Below, in pieces: positions 7,229 through 16,558 of a stretch of DNA of 64,000 nt. The DNA comes from Psychrobacillus psychrodurans. GTDB taxonomy: Bacteria > Bacillota > Bacilli > Bacillales_A > Planococcaceae. The notes below the pieces were generated by a model. It saw nothing but the letters and a program-made list of their open reading frames with translations. It was not told where the DNA came from and searched no databases. Location of the stretch: assembly GCF_027563345.1 (NCBI RefSeq), contig NZ_JAMKBK010000005.1. One strand, written 5' to 3'. Numbering within the stretch: position 1 is the first letter of the stretch; each line of letters opens with the position of its first letter. The translations under genes and the position numbers were made by a program.

Positions 7229-9443
7229 ACCAAATCCAACGCAAATTAAGGAACAAAAAATATATGCTCAAATGGGAATGTCCGATTCAGAATTTGAAAT
7301 GGTTGAGAAAATTCTTGGACGTCTACCTAACTATACTGAAACTGGTTTATTTTCAGTTATGTGGTCGGAGCATTGTTCGTATAAAAACTCTAAACCTGTT
7401 TTAAGTAAGTTCCCTACAAAAGGGGAACATGTTTTACAAGGGCCGGGTGAAGGTGCTGGAATCGTTGATATTGGCGATGGTCAAGCAGTCGTATTCAAAA
7501 TGGAGTCTCATAATCATCCATCTGCGATTGAACCTTACCAAGGAGCAGCAACAGGCGTTGGCGGTATTATCCGTGATGTTTTCTCGATGGGAGCACGTCC
7601 AATTGCAATGCTTAATTCACTTCGTTTTGGAGAACTCAAGACTCCACGTGTGAAATACTTATTTGAAGAGGTAGTAGCTGGTATAGCTGGTTATGGTAAC
7701 TGCATAGGAATTCCAACAGTAGGTGGAGAAATTCAATTTGACGATTGTTACGAAGGAAATCCACTTGTTAATGCAATGTGTGTTGGACTGATCAATCATG
7801 AGGATATTCAAAAAGGGATAGCAGCAGGTGAAGGTAATACAGTAATGTATGCTGGAGCAAAAACTGGACGTGACGGTATTCATGGTGCAACATTTGCATC
7901 GGAAGAGTTAACTGAAGCTTCTGAAGAAAAACGTCCAGCCGTTCAAGTAGGAGATCCTTTCATGGAGAAACTTCTATTAGAGGCTTGTTTAGAAGTGATT
8001 AAATCGGATGCATTAATTGGTATTCAAGATATGGGAGCAGCAGGATTAACTTCCTCGTCTGCAGAAATGGCTTCTAAAGCTGGCTTCGGTGTAGAAATGA
8101 ACTTAGATTTCGTACCACAACGTGAAACTGGGATGACAGCCTATGAAATGATGCTTTCTGAATCACAGGAACGTATGCTAATCGTTGTGAAAAAAGGCCG
8201 TGAAGATGAGATTGTTAAAATCTTTGAAAAATATGACCTAGATTGTGTAGCGGTTGGTAAAGTTACAAGTGATAAAATGCTTCGTTTAATTCATAACGGA
8301 GAAATAGTAGCAAATGTACCTGCAGATGCACTTGCAGAAGAAGCACCAGTTTACTATAAACCCTCATCAGTACCTGCTTACTATACAGAATTCCAAGCGT
8401 TGGAAAATGTAGAGCCTGCAGTGTCAGATTATAAAGAGACTTTACTAAATCTACTTCAACAACCTACAATTGCTTCTAAAGAATGGGTTTACGATCAATA
8501 CGATTATCAAGTACGCACAAGTACAGTTGTAACACCTGGTTCAGATGCTGCGGTAGTTCGAGTTCGTGGGACTAATAAAGGACTTGCTATGACAACAGAT
8601 TGTAATTCACGTTATATCTATTTAGACCCAGTTGTTGGCGGTAAGATTGCGGTAGCTGAAGCTGCTCGAAATGTTGTTTGTTCAGGTGCAAAACCGCTTG
8701 CTATTACGGACTGTTTAAACTTTGGTAACCCAGAGAATCCAGAAATCTTCTGGCAAATTGAGAAATCAGCAGACGGTATTTCTGAGGCATGTATTGCATT
8801 AGAATCACCAGTAATCGGTGGGAATGTATCTTTATATAACGAACGTAGTGGGACTGCGGTTTATCCAACACCAACAATTGGCATGGTTGGACTTGTAGAA
8901 GACCTTGCACATGTAACGACCCAATCGGTGAAACAAATTGGAGATATTGTATACGTAATTGGTGAAACAAAAACAGAATTTGGTGGATCAGAGCTTCAAA
9001 AATTAGTAGAAAAACGTATTTTTGGACAAGCACCATCAATCGATTTAGAAGTAGAAGTAGCACGTCAAAAAGCTCTTTTAAACGCAATCAAATCTGAGGT
9101 TGTACAGTCTGCACATGATATCTCGGAGGGTGGATTTGCAGTAGCTTTAGCTGAAAAAGCTTTCGGTGCTACTGGTCTTGGAGTAGAAGTAACTATTACT
9201 GGATCGGCTACAAGTGCGTTATTCAGTGAATCTCAATCACGCTTTATCGTAACGGTAAAACCTGAACATGCTAAGAAGTTTGAAGAAATCGTAGCAGATG
9301 CAGTACAAATTGGTACAGTAACTGATTCTAATAATATAGTAATCTCACATGAAGACGGAACTACTTGGATTAGCGGTTCTGTTGATGAATTCCGTTCCGC
9401 TTGGAAAGGAGCAATATCATGCTTGCTGAACTCAGAGGCTTAA
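7212..9443 (+). CDS. purL: FGAM synthase large subunit PurL
   Basis: The 743-aa PurL catalyses ATP-dependent amination of FGAR to FGAM using ammonia from PurQ. It is the short Gram-positive form without a fused glutaminase, consistent with separate purS and purQ. MWSEHCSYKNSKPVL, KMESHNHPSAIEPYQGAATG and IQDMGAAGLTSSSAEMA are conserved nucleotide and substrate segments; the protein shows the duplicated AIRS-like layout. GGAGGG lies about 7 bp before the ATG inside the end of purQ. The 3' end overlaps purF by 25 bp. Confidence 0.97.
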   Translation: MSVMLEPNPTQIKEQKIYAQMGMSDSEFEMVEKILGRLPNYTETGLFSVMWSEHCSYKNSKPVLSKFPTKGEHVLQGPGEGAGIVDIGDGQAVVFKMESHNHPSAIEPYQGAATGVGGIIRDVFSMGARPIAMLNSLRFGELKTPRVKYLFEEVVAGIAGYGNCIGIPTVGGEIQFDDCYEGNPLVNAMCVGLINHEDIQKGIAAGEGNTVMYAGAKTGRDGIHGATFASEELTEASEEKRPAVQVGDPFMEKLLLEACLEVIKSDALIGIQDMGAAGLTSSSAEMASKAGFGVEMNLDFVPQRETGMTAYEMMLSESQERMLIVVKKGREDEIVKIFEKYDLDCVAVGKVTSDKMLRLIHNGEIVANVPADALAEEAPVYYKPSSVPAYYTEFQALENVEPAVSDYKETLLNLLQQPTIASKEWVYDQYDYQVRTSTVVTPGSDAAVVRVRGTNKGLAMTTDCNSRYIYLDPVVGGKIAVAEAARNVVCSGAKPLAITDCLNFGNPENPEIFWQIEKSADGISEACIALESPVIGGNVSLYNERSGTAVYPTPTIGMVGLVEDLAHVTTQSVKQIGDIVYVIGETKTEFGGSELQKLVEKRIFGQAPSIDLEVEVARQKALLNAIKSEVVQSAHDISEGGFAVALAEKAFGATGLGVEVTITGSATSALFSESQSRFIVTVKPEHAKKFEEIVADAVQIGTVTDSNNIVISHEDGTTWISGSVDEFRSAWKGAISCLLNSEA

Positions 9444-10840
9444 ACGAAGAATGTGGTGTATTCGGGATATGGGGACATCCAAATCCTGCAGCCATGACTT
9501 ATTATGGATTACACGCACTTCAACACAGGGGGCAAGAAGGTGCTGGAATTATCGTGACGGATGGCAAGTACCTACGTGCAGTAAAAGGGGAAGGTCTAGT
9601 AAACGATGTATTTAATAACGGCAAACTAGAGAAATTAGAGGGGCATGCTGCAATAGGCCATGTTCGCTATGCTACCTCGGGTGGCTCTGGCATTGAAAAT
9701 GTTCAGCCTTTGTTATTTAATTCGACAACTGGAGGCCTTGCGATTGCACACAACGGGAATATCGTAAATGCAACTCGTTTAAAACGTAACTTAGAGCAGC
9801 AGGGTAGTATTTTCCAAACAACATCTGATACAGAAGTTCTTGCGCATTTGTTGAAGAAGAGTAATCTTGCTTCATTTGAAGATCGTGCAAAACAAGCATT
9901 ACGCTTATTAGATGGAGCTTTTGCTGTTATTATCATGACCGAGCATGCTATGTATGTGGCGCAGGATCCACAGGGCATGCGACCTCTTTCTTTAGGGATG
10001 TTAGACGGTGCATGGGTAGTTGCATCTGAAACAAGTGCATTCGATTTAATTGGTGCAGAGTTGGTCCGTTCGATTGACCCAGGTGAATTATTAGTAATAA
10101 ATGAAGAAGGTTGTCGTTCAGAGCGTTATGTAGAAAAAAAAGACCGTGCTATTTGTACGATGGAGTATGTCTACTTTTCTCGTCCTGATTCAGATATTGA
10201 TGGTATTAATATTCATATGGCTAGAAAACGTCTTGGTAAGCAGCTTGCAAAAGAATTATCTATTGATGCAGACGTTGTAACAGGTGTACCAGATTCAAGT
10301 ATTTCTGCTGCCATTGGTTTTTCAGAGGCTACAGGTATTCCTTATGAGCTTGGTCTTATTAAAAACCGTTATGTTGGCAGAACATTTATTCAGCCATCAC
10401 AAGACCTGCGTGAGCGTGGTGTCAAGATGAAGCTGTCACCAGTACGTCAGGTTGTGAATGGCAAACGGGTAGTTATGGTAGATGATTCAATTGTTCGTGG
10501 AACTACTTCTCGTCGCATTGTGAAAATGTTGAAGGAAGCTGGAGCAACAGAAGTTCATGTTGTTATTAGCTCTCCTCCTTTGAAGAATCCTTGTTTTTAT
10601 GGCATTGATATTAGTTCGGATTCTGAACTGATTGCTGCTAATAATACAATTGATGAGATGTGTGAATTGATCGGAGCGGATTCGTTAACATTCTTATCGG
10701 TTGAAGGAATGGTAGAGGCAATTGGAAGATCAGATGCTGAAAAAAACTGTGGGCAATGCTTAGCATGTTTCACTGGAGAATATCCGACAAGTATTTACGC
10801 GGATACGAAATTACCACATGAAAAAGAGCTTGTTCGATAG
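9419..10840 (+). CDS. purF: Amidophosphoribosyltransferase (PRPP amidotransferase)
   Basis: PurF makes 5-phosphoribosylamine from PRPP and glutamine, the committed step of the pathway. The ATG at 9419 has AAAGGAG 7 bp upstream and yields 473 aa whose 11-residue propeptide (MLAELRGLNEE) precedes Cys12, the autoprocessed N-terminal nucleophile of B. subtilis PurF. The PRPP-binding loop VVMVDDSIVRGTTS is present, and Cys residues in the C-terminal NCGQCLACFTG fit the Fe-S cluster of the Bacillus-type enzyme. The gene starts within purL. Confidence 0.97.
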   Translation: MLAELRGLNEECGVFGIWGHPNPAAMTYYGLHALQHRGQEGAGIIVTDGKYLRAVKGEGLVNDVFNNGKLEKLEGHAAIGHVRYATSGGSGIENVQPLLFNSTTGGLAIAHNGNIVNATRLKRNLEQQGSIFQTTSDTEVLAHLLKKSNLASFEDRAKQALRLLDGAFAVIIMTEHAMYVAQDPQGMRPLSLGMLDGAWVVASETSAFDLIGAELVRSIDPGELLVINEEGCRSERYVEKKDRAICTMEYVYFSRPDSDIDGINIHMARKRLGKQLAKELSIDADVVTGVPDSSISAAIGFSEATGIPYELGLIKNRYVGRTFIQPSQDLRERGVKMKLSPVRQVVNGKRVVMVDDSIVRGTTSRRIVKMLKEAGATEVHVVISSPPLKNPCFYGIDISSDSELIAANNTIDEMCELIGADSLTFLSVEGMVEAIGRSDAEKNCGQCLACFTGEYPTSIYADTKLPHEKELVR

Positions 10841-10851
10841 GAGGATTTTAC

Positions 10852-11907
10852 ATGTCAAAAGCATATGAAAAAGCAGGCGTTAATATTGAAGCTGGATATG
10901 AAGCCGTGCAAAGAATGAAATCACATGTCGAGCGTACAGCTAGAAAAGGAATCATGGGCACTTTCGGTGGTTTCGGTGGGATGTTCGATTTATCTTCATT
11001 GAATTATAAGGAACCTGTTTTGATCTCTGGAACAGATGGTGTTGGAACAAAATTGAAGCTTGCATTTATGACAGATTCACACGATACAATCGGTGTAGAC
11101 TGTGTAGCAATGTGTGTTAATGATATCGTAGCACAAGGGGCCGAGCCCTTATTTTTCTTAGATTACGTAGCAGTTGGTAAAGCTGTTCCTGAAAGAATTG
11201 AACAAATTGTTAAAGGGGTAGCAGACGGCTGTGTACAATCCGGAGCAGCATTAATCGGTGGAGAAACAGCGGAAATGCCTGGTCTTTACGAGGAAGATGA
11301 GTATGATCTTGCTGGATTTGCAGTAGGAGCTTGTGAAAAATCAAAAATCGTAACAGGTGAGAATATTGCAGAAGGCGATGTGTTAGTAGGTATTGCCTCA
11401 AGCGGTGTTCATTCAAATGGATATTCACTTGTACGCAAAATTGTATTTGAAGAGCGAGGCTACTCTCCGAGTGATGTTGTGGAAGGATATGAGGCGTTAG
11501 GTGAAATTGGTAAAGCCCTTTTAACCCCTACGAAAATTTATGCAAAGCCTGTAATGGAAATGCATCAAGAGCTTTTTATTCATGGGATGGCACATGTGAC
11601 TGGCGGAGGGTTTTACGAAAATCTACCACGGATGATGCCTGATGGTCTAGCCGTTGAAGTTGAACTGGGTTCATGGGAAGTGCTGCCTGTATTTGATTTC
11701 TTAAAAGAAAAGGGCGAGCTAGCGGACCGTGATTTATATAATGTGTTTAATATGGGGATAGGCTTTGTACTTGCACTTTCTACAGAAGAAGCTGAAAAAG
11801 CAATTTCAATTGCTGAAGCTCATGGAGAAAAGGCATTTACAATTGGTCGTGTTGTGAAAGGTGAAGGGGTAATCTTCAACGGAACACATGACGGGAGCTT
11901 AGTATAA
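10852..11907 (+). CDS. purM: AIR synthetase (FGAM cyclo-ligase)
   Basis: The 351-aa PurM closes the imidazole ring of FGAM to AIR with ATP. Typical segments are GVNIEAGYEAVQRMKSH at the start, LISGTDGVGTKLKLAF, GGETAEMPGLY and HVTGGGFYENLPRM. AGGAGGATTTTAC precedes the ATG. The stop codon TAA shares one base with the purN ATG. Confidence 0.97.
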   Translation: MSKAYEKAGVNIEAGYEAVQRMKSHVERTARKGIMGTFGGFGGMFDLSSLNYKEPVLISGTDGVGTKLKLAFMTDSHDTIGVDCVAMCVNDIVAQGAEPLFFLDYVAVGKAVPERIEQIVKGVADGCVQSGAALIGGETAEMPGLYEEDEYDLAGFAVGACEKSKIVTGENIAEGDVLVGIASSGVHSNGYSLVRKIVFEERGYSPSDVVEGYEALGEIGKALLTPTKIYAKPVMEMHQELFIHGMAHVTGGGFYENLPRMMPDGLAVEVELGSWEVLPVFDFLKEKGELADRDLYNVFNMGIGFVLALSTEEAEKAISIAEAHGEKAFTIGRVVKGEGVIFNGTHDGSLV

Positions 11908-12482
11908 TGACCGAAGTAGTAACGAAATTTGCTGTATTTGCATCAGGAAGTGGTACAAACTTTCAGGCTATTTATGATGCAGTGCAAGATGGAAAACTCA
12001 CTGGTGAAGCAGTGCTAGTAGTGACAGATAAGCCAGATGCTTTTATAGTAGAACGTGCCGAAAAAGCGGGCATAGCTACGTTGGCTATTAAGCCTTCAAG
12101 TTTTTCTTCTAAGTCAGCTTATGAACAAGCAATTTTAGAAAAACTAACCGAACTAAACGTGGAATGGATTGTCCTTGCAGGATATATGCGACTGATTGGA
12201 GATGTTTTATTAGAAGCATTTCCAAATCGAATTATCAATATCCATCCTTCTTTACTACCCGCATTTCCGGGAAAAGATGCCATCGGACAAGCTATGGAGC
12301 ACGGAGTAAAGGTAACTGGAGTCACGGTTCACTATGTGGACGCAGGTATGGATACTGGCACTATCATAGCACAGCAAGCAGTAGAGGTAGTGGAAGGCGA
12401 TAGAGTACAAACCGAAAAACGAATCCATGAAGTAGAGCATGCATTATATACGAAAGCTTTACAGCAGTTGTTTGGGAAGTAA
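11907..12482 (+). CDS. purN: GAR transformylase PurN
   Basis: The 191-aa PurN transfers a formyl group from 10-formyltetrahydrofolate to GAR. FAVFASGSGTNFQAI at the N-terminus, the catalytic segment IINIHPSLLPAFPGKDAI (Asn and His) and GVTVHYVDAGMDTGTII (catalytic Asp) are all visible. It begins on the purM stop codon. The next operon gene, purH, is 810 bp away because a repeat array fills the gap, whereas elsewhere in the operon gaps are below 25 bp. Confidence 0.97.
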   Translation: MTEVVTKFAVFASGSGTNFQAIYDAVQDGKLTGEAVLVVTDKPDAFIVERAEKAGIATLAIKPSSFSSKSAYEQAILEKLTELNVEWIVLAGYMRLIGDVLLEAFPNRIINIHPSLLPAFPGKDAIGQAMEHGVKVTGVTVHYVDAGMDTGTIIAQQAVEVVEGDRVQTEKRIHEVEHALYTKALQQLFGK

Positions 12483-12492
12483 TTAATACTTA

Positions 12493-12600
12493 GGATGTGC
12501 GCCATACATGCCGCAAGAGCACGAAGAATGAGACTTCAAAAAGGATGTAGGGGCAGAAGCCGACTCATCCTTGAAAGCGAAGTGTGCGGCAGCGCATAGT
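12493..12600. repeat. Inverted-repeat element at left edge of array
   Basis: GGATGTGCGCCATACATGCCGCA (in pieces: GGATGTGCGC, then TGCCGCA) at the left end pairs with TGCGGCAGCGCAT near 12585-12597, with a 6-base insertion on one side. The interior is purine-rich. A further inverted copy, GATGCGGCAGCGCACATCC, ends at 13204, beyond the array, so the array is bracketed by inverted copies. No coding potential is seen. Confidence 0.6.
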
Positions 12601-13165
12601 CGTAAAAATAGTCATTTAAATGCAAGTAGTTGCTTTACTTGCTTTGGCATGTTAGTTACTTGCGTTTAGCATAACAATACTTGCTTAACTTTATAAGATA
12701 CTTGCGCTTATGATACGGTTACTTGCTCTCTGGAATGATTTACTTGCTTAGCGGTAAAAATATCCATTTAATCGGTTTACAGCAGCGCATAGCCGTAAAA
12801 ATAGTCATCAAAAGGCAAATATTTTGTTTTACTTGCTTTGGCACGCTAGTTACTTGCGTTTAGCATAACAATACTTGCTGAACTTGATAAGATACTTGCG
12901 CTTATGATACGGTTACTTGCTCTTAGTTATGTTTTACTTGCGCAGTGGTAAAAATATCCATTTAATCGGTTTACAGCAGCGCATAGCCGTAAGAATAGTC
13001 ATCAATAGGCAAATATTTATTTTTACTTGCTTTGGCACGCTAGTTACTTGCGTTTAGCATAATAATACTTGCTTAACTAGATAAGTTACTTGCGCTTATG
13101 ATACGGTTACTTGCTCTTAGTTATGATTTACTTGCGTAGTGGTAAAAATATCCATTTACTAACTT
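12590..13165 (+). repeat. Tandem 194-bp repeat with 21-bp-phased TACTTGC cores
   Basis: Three tandem copies of a 194-bp unit (the last incomplete) lie between purN and purH. Each unit carries six TACTTGC heptamers whose starts are exactly 21 bp apart: 12636, 12657, 12678, 12699, 12720, 12741; then 12830, 12851, 12872, 12893, 12914, 12935; then 13024, 13045, 13066, 13087, 13108, 13129. The 14-bp intervals differ from one another within a unit but are conserved between units. An 89-bp interval containing AGCGCATAGCCGTAA separates the clusters. No reading frame fits it, since 194 is not a multiple of three. Confidence 0.95.
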
Positions 13166-13292
13166 TATTACAACTCTTGTTTGTGGATGCGGCAGCGCAC
13201 ATCCAGCTTAGTGGCAATGATTAGTTCTAAACTCAGCGGTAATATTCCAACAACAATGAACACAAATAGAACTACCAATTTAAGGAGGAATT

Positions 13293-14831
13293 ATGGTGTC
13301 AAAACGTGCGTTAATTAGTCTTTCAGATAAATCAGGAATTCTCGAGTTTGCAAAAGAGTTGGAACTACTTGGCTATGAAATTTTATCAACTGGTGGAACG
13401 AAATCATTTTTAGAACAAAATGGTGTGGCAATTACATCAGTAGACCAAGTTACGAACTTTCCAGAAATTTTGGATGGTCGAGTAAAAACATTGAACCCAA
13501 TGATACATGGTGGTTTATTGGCAAAGCATGACGACCCTTCACACCAAGCACAGCTAGAAGAGCATCAAATAACTCCTATTCAAGTAGTTTGTGTAAATTT
13601 ATATCCTTTCCGTGAAACGATTTCCAAACAAGATGTGACATTTGAAGATGCTATTGAAAATATTGATATCGGCGGACCATCAATGCTTCGTTCAGCAGCG
13701 AAAAATCATCAGTACGTAACAGTTATAACAGATGCATCTGACTATGCTGAAGTACTTGCACAGTTAAAAGAGAGTGGTGAGACGACACTTGAAACAAGAC
13801 GCAAACTTGCTGCAAAAGTGTTCCGTCACACTGCTGCATACGATGCATTGATTGCTGGCTATATGACCGATTTAGCTGGTGAAGAATTCCCAGAATTGTT
13901 GACACTTACATATGAACGAAAGCAATCTTTACGTTATGGTGAAAATCCTCATCAACAAGCAGCATTTTACAAACGACCACTTGGTTCTGATTTTTCGATT
14001 GCTTCTGCAACACAACTGCATGGTAAAGAGCTATCCTATAATAATATCCAGGATGCTAATGCAGCTATTCAAATCGTAAAAGAGTTTAAACTTCCAGCTG
14101 CAGTAGCGGTGAAACACATGAATCCGTGTGGTGTTGGGACAGGCGAAACAATTTCGGATGCTTTCAATAAAGCCTATGAAGCAGATTCAACGTCTATCTT
14201 TGGTGGGATTGTTGCATTAAATCGAGAAGTAGATGCAGCAACTGCAAAAGTATTAGCAGGTATTTTCTTAGAAATTATTATAGCTCCTTCATTTTCAGAT
14301 GAGGCACTTGCTATGCTTACAGCGAAAAAGAACATTCGCCTTTTGACTATTTCTTATGAGCAAACGAAAAAGGATGCGTGGAATACAGTATCTGTGGAGG
14401 GGGGATTACTTGTTCAATCCCCTGATACATTCGGGTTAAAGGATGCAGATGTAAAAGTAGTAACCGATCGGGAGCCAACTGCCGATGAATGGAAAGCATT
14501 AGAGCTTGGTTGGAGCGTAGTTAAACACGTTAAATCTAATGCAATCGTAGTAGCAACTGAAGATATGACCATTGGTGTTGGTGCAGGCCAGATGAACCGT
14601 GTAGGCTCAGCTAAAATTGCTTTAGAGCAAGCGGGACAACGTGCAATAGGAGCAGGTCTTGCTTCAGATGCATTTTTCCCAATGAACGATACAGTGGAGA
14701 TAGCTGCTAAAGCAGGTATTACAGCTATTATTCAAACAGGTGGGTCAGTGAAAGACCAAGATTCTATCGACAAAGCGAATGAATATGGTATTGCGATGGT
14801 ATTCACTGGCGTTCGTCATTTCAAACACTAA
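13293..14831 (+). CDS. purH: Bifunctional AICAR transformylase/IMP cyclohydrolase
   Basis: The 512-aa PurH performs the last two steps to IMP. The N-terminal cyclohydrolase (MGS-like) domain shows KRALISLSDKSGI, LSTGGTKSFLE and the NFPEILDGRVKTLNP loop. The C-terminal transformylase has SLRYGENPHQQAAFYK, VAVKHMNPCGVGTG and GVGAGQMNRVGSAKIA. AAGGAGG lies 4 bp before ATG 13293 and 7 bp before an in-frame GTG at 13296; the GTG may be the true start. Despite the repeat array upstream I see no convincing separate promoter, so it probably remains part of the pur transcript. Confidence 0.96.
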   Translation: MVSKRALISLSDKSGILEFAKELELLGYEILSTGGTKSFLEQNGVAITSVDQVTNFPEILDGRVKTLNPMIHGGLLAKHDDPSHQAQLEEHQITPIQVVCVNLYPFRETISKQDVTFEDAIENIDIGGPSMLRSAAKNHQYVTVITDASDYAEVLAQLKESGETTLETRRKLAAKVFRHTAAYDALIAGYMTDLAGEEFPELLTLTYERKQSLRYGENPHQQAAFYKRPLGSDFSIASATQLHGKELSYNNIQDANAAIQIVKEFKLPAAVAVKHMNPCGVGTGETISDAFNKAYEADSTSIFGGIVALNREVDAATAKVLAGIFLEIIIAPSFSDEALAMLTAKKNIRLLTISYEQTKKDAWNTVSVEGGLLVQSPDTFGLKDADVKVVTDREPTADEWKALELGWSVVKHVKSNAIVVATEDMTIGVGAGQMNRVGSAKIALEQAGQRAIGAGLASDAFFPMNDTVEIAAKAGITAIIQTGGSVKDQDSIDKANEYGIAMVFTGVRHFKH

Positions 14832-14845
14832 GGAGGAATATCTAG

Positions 14846-16105
14846 ATGAATATTCTCGTAATTGGTAGTGGTGGCCGTGAGCATGCAATAGCCAAACAAT
14901 TCATGGATTCACCTTCAGTTGAAAATGTATTTGTAGCTCCGGGTAATGACGGCATAGCAAGGGATGTTCAGATTGTTCCCATTGATGTGCTGGCTTTTGA
15001 AGAACTGGCAACCTTCGCAAAGGATAATAACATTGACTTAACATTTGTAGGACCAGAGCAACCACTGGCAGCCGGCATCGTAGATTATTTTGAAGCAGAA
15101 GGTTTACGAATATTTGGTCCCACAAAAGCAGCAGCTCAAATTGAAGGAAGTAAGGCGTTCGCAAAAGAAATTATGGATAAATACAATATTCCTACAGCTG
15201 CGTATGAAACTTTCACAGAGGTAGCTAGTGCGAAGGCATATATTGAAAAGCTAGGAGCTCCAATTGTTGTAAAAGCAGATGGACTTGCAGCTGGTAAAGG
15301 TGTCGTAGTTGCCATGACAGTGGAAGAGGCAAACCAAGCTGTGGAAGACATGATTGGTAATCAGTTATACGGAGAGTCCTCATCACGAGTAGTTATTGAA
15401 GAGTTTTTAGCCGGAGAAGAATTCTCTTTTATGTCATTCGTCCATAAAGGACAAATTTATCCAATGGTCATCGCACAGGATCATAAGCGTGCTTATGATG
15501 GCGATAAAGGACCGAATACAGGGGGAATGGGTGCTTATTCACCAGTTCCACAAATCTCATCGGACATAGTTGACAGAGCGTACGAAACTGTCGTAGTTCC
15601 AACTGTGAAAGCAATGACAGCAGAAGGAATCACATTTACAGGTATTCTTTACGCAGGATTGATTTTGACGAATGAAGGACCAAAAGTAATCGAGTTCAAC
15701 GCGCGTTTCGGAGACCCGGAGACGCAAGTAGTATTGCCCCGAATGACGAGTGATTTTGGAAAGTTCATGTTAGCCTTGATGAATGAAACACCATTTGAAT
15801 TAACATGGTCAGATGAAGCGGTGCTTGGTGTAGTAATCGCATCTGAGGGTTACCCTGCTGACGTGAAAAAAGGTGCTAAGCTTCCAGATTTGACTACATT
15901 AACTAGCGCAGGATTATATGTTTTCCACGCTGGGACTAAAGTAGAAGACGAAGACTTTATAGCTAATGGAGGACGTGTCATCCTCGTGGCAGCGAGCGAG
16001 TCTACTTTGAAGGAAGCACAACAAAAAGTATATGAAGGCTTAGCTGATTTTGAATGGAATGGTCTATTCTATCGTAAAGATATTGGCTGGCGTACATTTC
16101 AATAA
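14846..16105 (+). CDS. purD: GAR synthetase
   Basis: The 419-aa ATP-grasp ligase couples phosphoribosylamine and glycine to GAR. MNILVIGSGGREHAIAKQF, FVGPEQPLAAGIVD, the ATP-grasp loop VVKADGLAAGKGVVVA and KVIEFNARFGDPETQ are family signatures. AGGAGG precedes the ATG by about 8 bp. It is the last gene of the purine operon; a strong terminator follows 11 bp after the stop. Confidence 0.97.
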   Translation: MNILVIGSGGREHAIAKQFMDSPSVENVFVAPGNDGIARDVQIVPIDVLAFEELATFAKDNNIDLTFVGPEQPLAAGIVDYFEAEGLRIFGPTKAAAQIEGSKAFAKEIMDKYNIPTAAYETFTEVASAKAYIEKLGAPIVVKADGLAAGKGVVVAMTVEEANQAVEDMIGNQLYGESSSRVVIEEFLAGEEFSFMSFVHKGQIYPMVIAQDHKRAYDGDKGPNTGGMGAYSPVPQISSDIVDRAYETVVVPTVKAMTAEGITFTGILYAGLILTNEGPKVIEFNARFGDPETQVVLPRMTSDFGKFMLALMNETPFELTWSDEAVLGVVIASEGYPADVKKGAKLPDLTTLTSAGLYVFHAGTKVEDEDFIANGGRVILVAASESTLKEAQQKVYEGLADFEWNGLFYRKDIGWRTFQ

Positions 16106-16116
16106 TTGACGATCAG

Positions 16117-16151
16117 GCAAAGAAAAACGATATGTTTTTCTTTGCTTTTTT
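16117..16151 (+). terminator. Terminator of the pur operon
   Basis: GCAAAGAAAAAC, loop GATAT, GTTTTTCTTTGC, followed by TTTTTT. Confidence 0.92.
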
Positions 16152-16541
16152 AAAGGAAGTATATAAAAGTCTCTCTTGAATATAATCCAGCAATGATTTC
16201 CGTGGTATATACACATTTATCCTATAAAATAGTAAACTAATTTGGTGAAAATATCCTTCCAACAGTATATAAAGACATAAAGCAAGTAGCCTACAGAAGG
16301 AAACAAGTAATGATAAAATAAAATTGAATCAGTCATAAACGTTCAAGTCTGTCGATGTCTACTGAAAACGTTAGAAATAGCTTTTAACTTAAAGAATTGT
16401 GACTCCATTTTGTTAGTTTTTACATGTTGATTTCAAGTCTTTATTTCCTAACTTTACCATTTTATTTCCCTGAATTTAAAATTCGCTACTTTGCTTTACT
16501 AAAGTACTATGCTAATATTATTTTTATGAGTAAACAAAAAG
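16152..16541. other. Intergenic region, nothing definite
   Basis: AT-rich gap between purD and the adenine deaminase gene. I see no PurBox, riboswitch, phased array or convincing promoter, though transcription of the next operon must begin in or near it. One isolated GCAAGTA occurs at 16282 without phased partners. Confidence 0.6.
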
Positions 16542-16558
16542 AAAGGAGAATGGATGGA

